Origin: Acidimicrobiales bacterium
GTDB taxonomy: Bacteria; Actinomycetota; Acidimicrobiia; Acidimicrobiales; Ilumatobacteraceae
Assembly: GCA_030833305.1 (NCBI GenBank)
Contig: JAURHL010000128.1
Location: forward strand, 1 to 5,867
Direction: 5' to 3'
Length of the DNA: 5,867 bases
Positions 4,887 through 5,867 of this stretch are shown here, one piece after another (the stretch's first letter is position 1; every line of letters starts with the position of its first letter). Position numbers and translations under genes: made by a program. The notes below the pieces were generated by a model. It searched no databases, was not told the origin of the DNA, and saw only the letters and a program-made list of their open reading frames with translations.

Positions 4887-5867
4887 TCAGAGGCCGATCT
4901 CGGGGTTGATGAACTCGTTGGTGTACATGTCCTCGGCGGTCAGGTCGGCCGGCACGTCGAGGCCCGCGTCCTTCATCTTCTGGAGCGCCTTGTTGGCGCG
5001 GTCGAAGTCGAAGTCACCGAGCGTGTCGTTCGGGCCGTTGCCCACCAGACCGAGCTCCTTCTGCGTCTCGACCGAATAAGCCGACACGCCCTCGCCGTAC
5101 ACCCAGAAGTCGGCGTACTGCTCGACGGCGTCGATGATGATCGCGTTGGCGCGATCCGGGCCGTTCACGAAGTCGATGGCCGCCTGCTGAACGATCGGCA
5201 CGAACAGCTTCAGGCAGTCCGAGAGCGCTTCCTTGTCGGACTGACGAATCGCCAAGGAGGCGGCGTAGATCTCGAATCCGGCGTCGTGGATCAACTGGTA
5301 CTTGACGTCCTTGCCCCACTCGGTGAACTCGTTCTTGTACTGCCACGGCTCGGCGGAGGCGAAGCCCTGCTGAGCGATCTTTCCGCCCTCGGAGATGAAG
5401 CGGCTCGGGCCTCCGTCGTAGGACGGGTCGATCTGGTCCTCGCTCACGACGCCTTCGGCCTTGAAGACCTCGAGGTAGGTGCCACCCGCGAACACGTTCA
5501 TGGTGATTCCCTGCTCACCGAGGTCGGCGATGGTCTCCACGTCGGGGTAGGTCTCGGGATCCCACATGATGATCTGCGGGTTGATCTCGAGCGGAGCGAC
5601 GATCGCCTTCGTCGGCATCTCGGCGTAGTTCTGGATGGCCTCGTCGGTGGAGACGTAGCCGAGCAGGATCGACTTGTCCTGATACATGGTGGAGACGACC
5701 TGCTGGAAGCCGATCGCCGGGCCGCCGACCCGGATTTCGATCTTCACCCCGGTGTCGACCCCGCCGGACGCCACGAGCGGGCCGCGGACGACCTTCTTGG
5801 CATCGTCGATCTCGGGGTTCGCGCCGACCATCTGGTAGAGCGCACCGTGCTCGGACTCGGGGTTCCA
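4887..5867 (-). CDS. ABC transporter solute-binding protein, NMT1/THI5-SsuA-like, C-terminal part
   Basis: The reading frame is open from the right edge to the TGA at 4889-4887, giving 326 residues; the signal peptide and first part of the protein lie outside. The visible start WNPESEHGALYQMVG resembles the N-terminal region of the mature NMT1/THI5-like fold, so only the secretion signal and a short stretch are probably missing. Further family-like segments are IEIRVGGPAIGFQQVVSTMYQDKSILLGYVSTDEAIQNY, GITMNVFAGGTYLEVFKAEG, QQGFASAEPWQYKNEF and GLVGNGPNDTLGDFDFDRANKALQKM. Relatives bind taurine, nitrate, thiamine precursors, riboflavin or other small solutes, and the ligand here is unknown. 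ATG 5831 is internal, since coding sequence continues upstream of it. A bidirectional terminator lies downstream. Permease and ATPase genes would be expected beyond the right edge. Confidence 0.9.
   Translation of the reverse strand, partial: WNPESEHGALYQMVGANPEIDDAKKVVRGPLVASGGVDTGVKIEIRVGGPAIGFQQVVSTMYQDKSILLGYVSTDEAIQNYAEMPTKAIVAPLEINPQIIMWDPETYPDVETIADLGEQGITMNVFAGGTYLEVFKAEGVVSEDQIDPSYDGGPSRFISEGGKIAQQGFASAEPWQYKNEFTEWGKDVKYQLIHDAGFEIYAASLAIRQSDKEALSDCLKLFVPIVQQAAIDFVNGPDRANAIIIDAVEQYADFWVYGEGVSAYSVETQKELGLVGNGPNDTLGDFDFDRANKALQKMKDAGLDVPADLTAEDMYTNEFINPEIGL

Overview
This window comes from a GC-rich bacterial chromosome, most likely an actinobacterium. The evidence is GC-ending codons, several GTG starts, two genes that look leaderless, a DUF5522 protein, and solute-binding proteins with acidic, low-complexity linkers. 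A lineage near the Acidimicrobiia is my guess from protein style alone and cannot be proven here. I see no phage genes, transposases, CRISPR arrays, tRNA or rRNA.

Left end (1-1003): the N-terminal 169 codons of a family 5 (oligopeptide/dipeptide type) lipoprotein solute-binding protein run leftwards off the window from a GTG start. Across a 186-bp divergent spacer with a good promoter lies a 79-codon cysteine-rich DUF5522 protein on the plus strand.

Centre left (1004-2409): a polyphosphate-dependent nucleotide kinase of the PPK2 family is followed, after a 95-bp gap with its own promoter-like and hairpin elements, by a COG2236-type phosphoribosyltransferase. Both enzymes handle phosphorylated nucleotides or PRPP, so a nucleotide-salvage or energy link is plausible but unproven.

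Centre right (2393-4828): the phosphoribosyltransferase converges with a 519-residue FAD-dependent oxidoreductase of the phytoene desaturase/PYROXD2 type. The 48-bp gap between their stop codons is built almost entirely from three 24-bp tandem repeats. Each repeat carries the palindrome TGATCA, which supplies a stop codon on either strand. The oxidoreductase is divergent, with a 34-bp gap, from a creatininase-family metal amidohydrolase that appears to be leaderless.

Right end (4829-5867): a strong bidirectional hairpin terminator separates the amidohydrolase from a convergent NMT1/THI5-like ABC transporter solute-binding protein, whose N-terminus lies beyond the window.

No clearly new multi-gene system is visible. 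The points most worth a second look are the stop-codon-bearing tandem repeat, the matched leaderless start architecture, the palindromes upstream of ppk2 and the phosphoribosyltransferase gene, and the uncharacterised amidohydrolase/oxidoreductase divergent pair.
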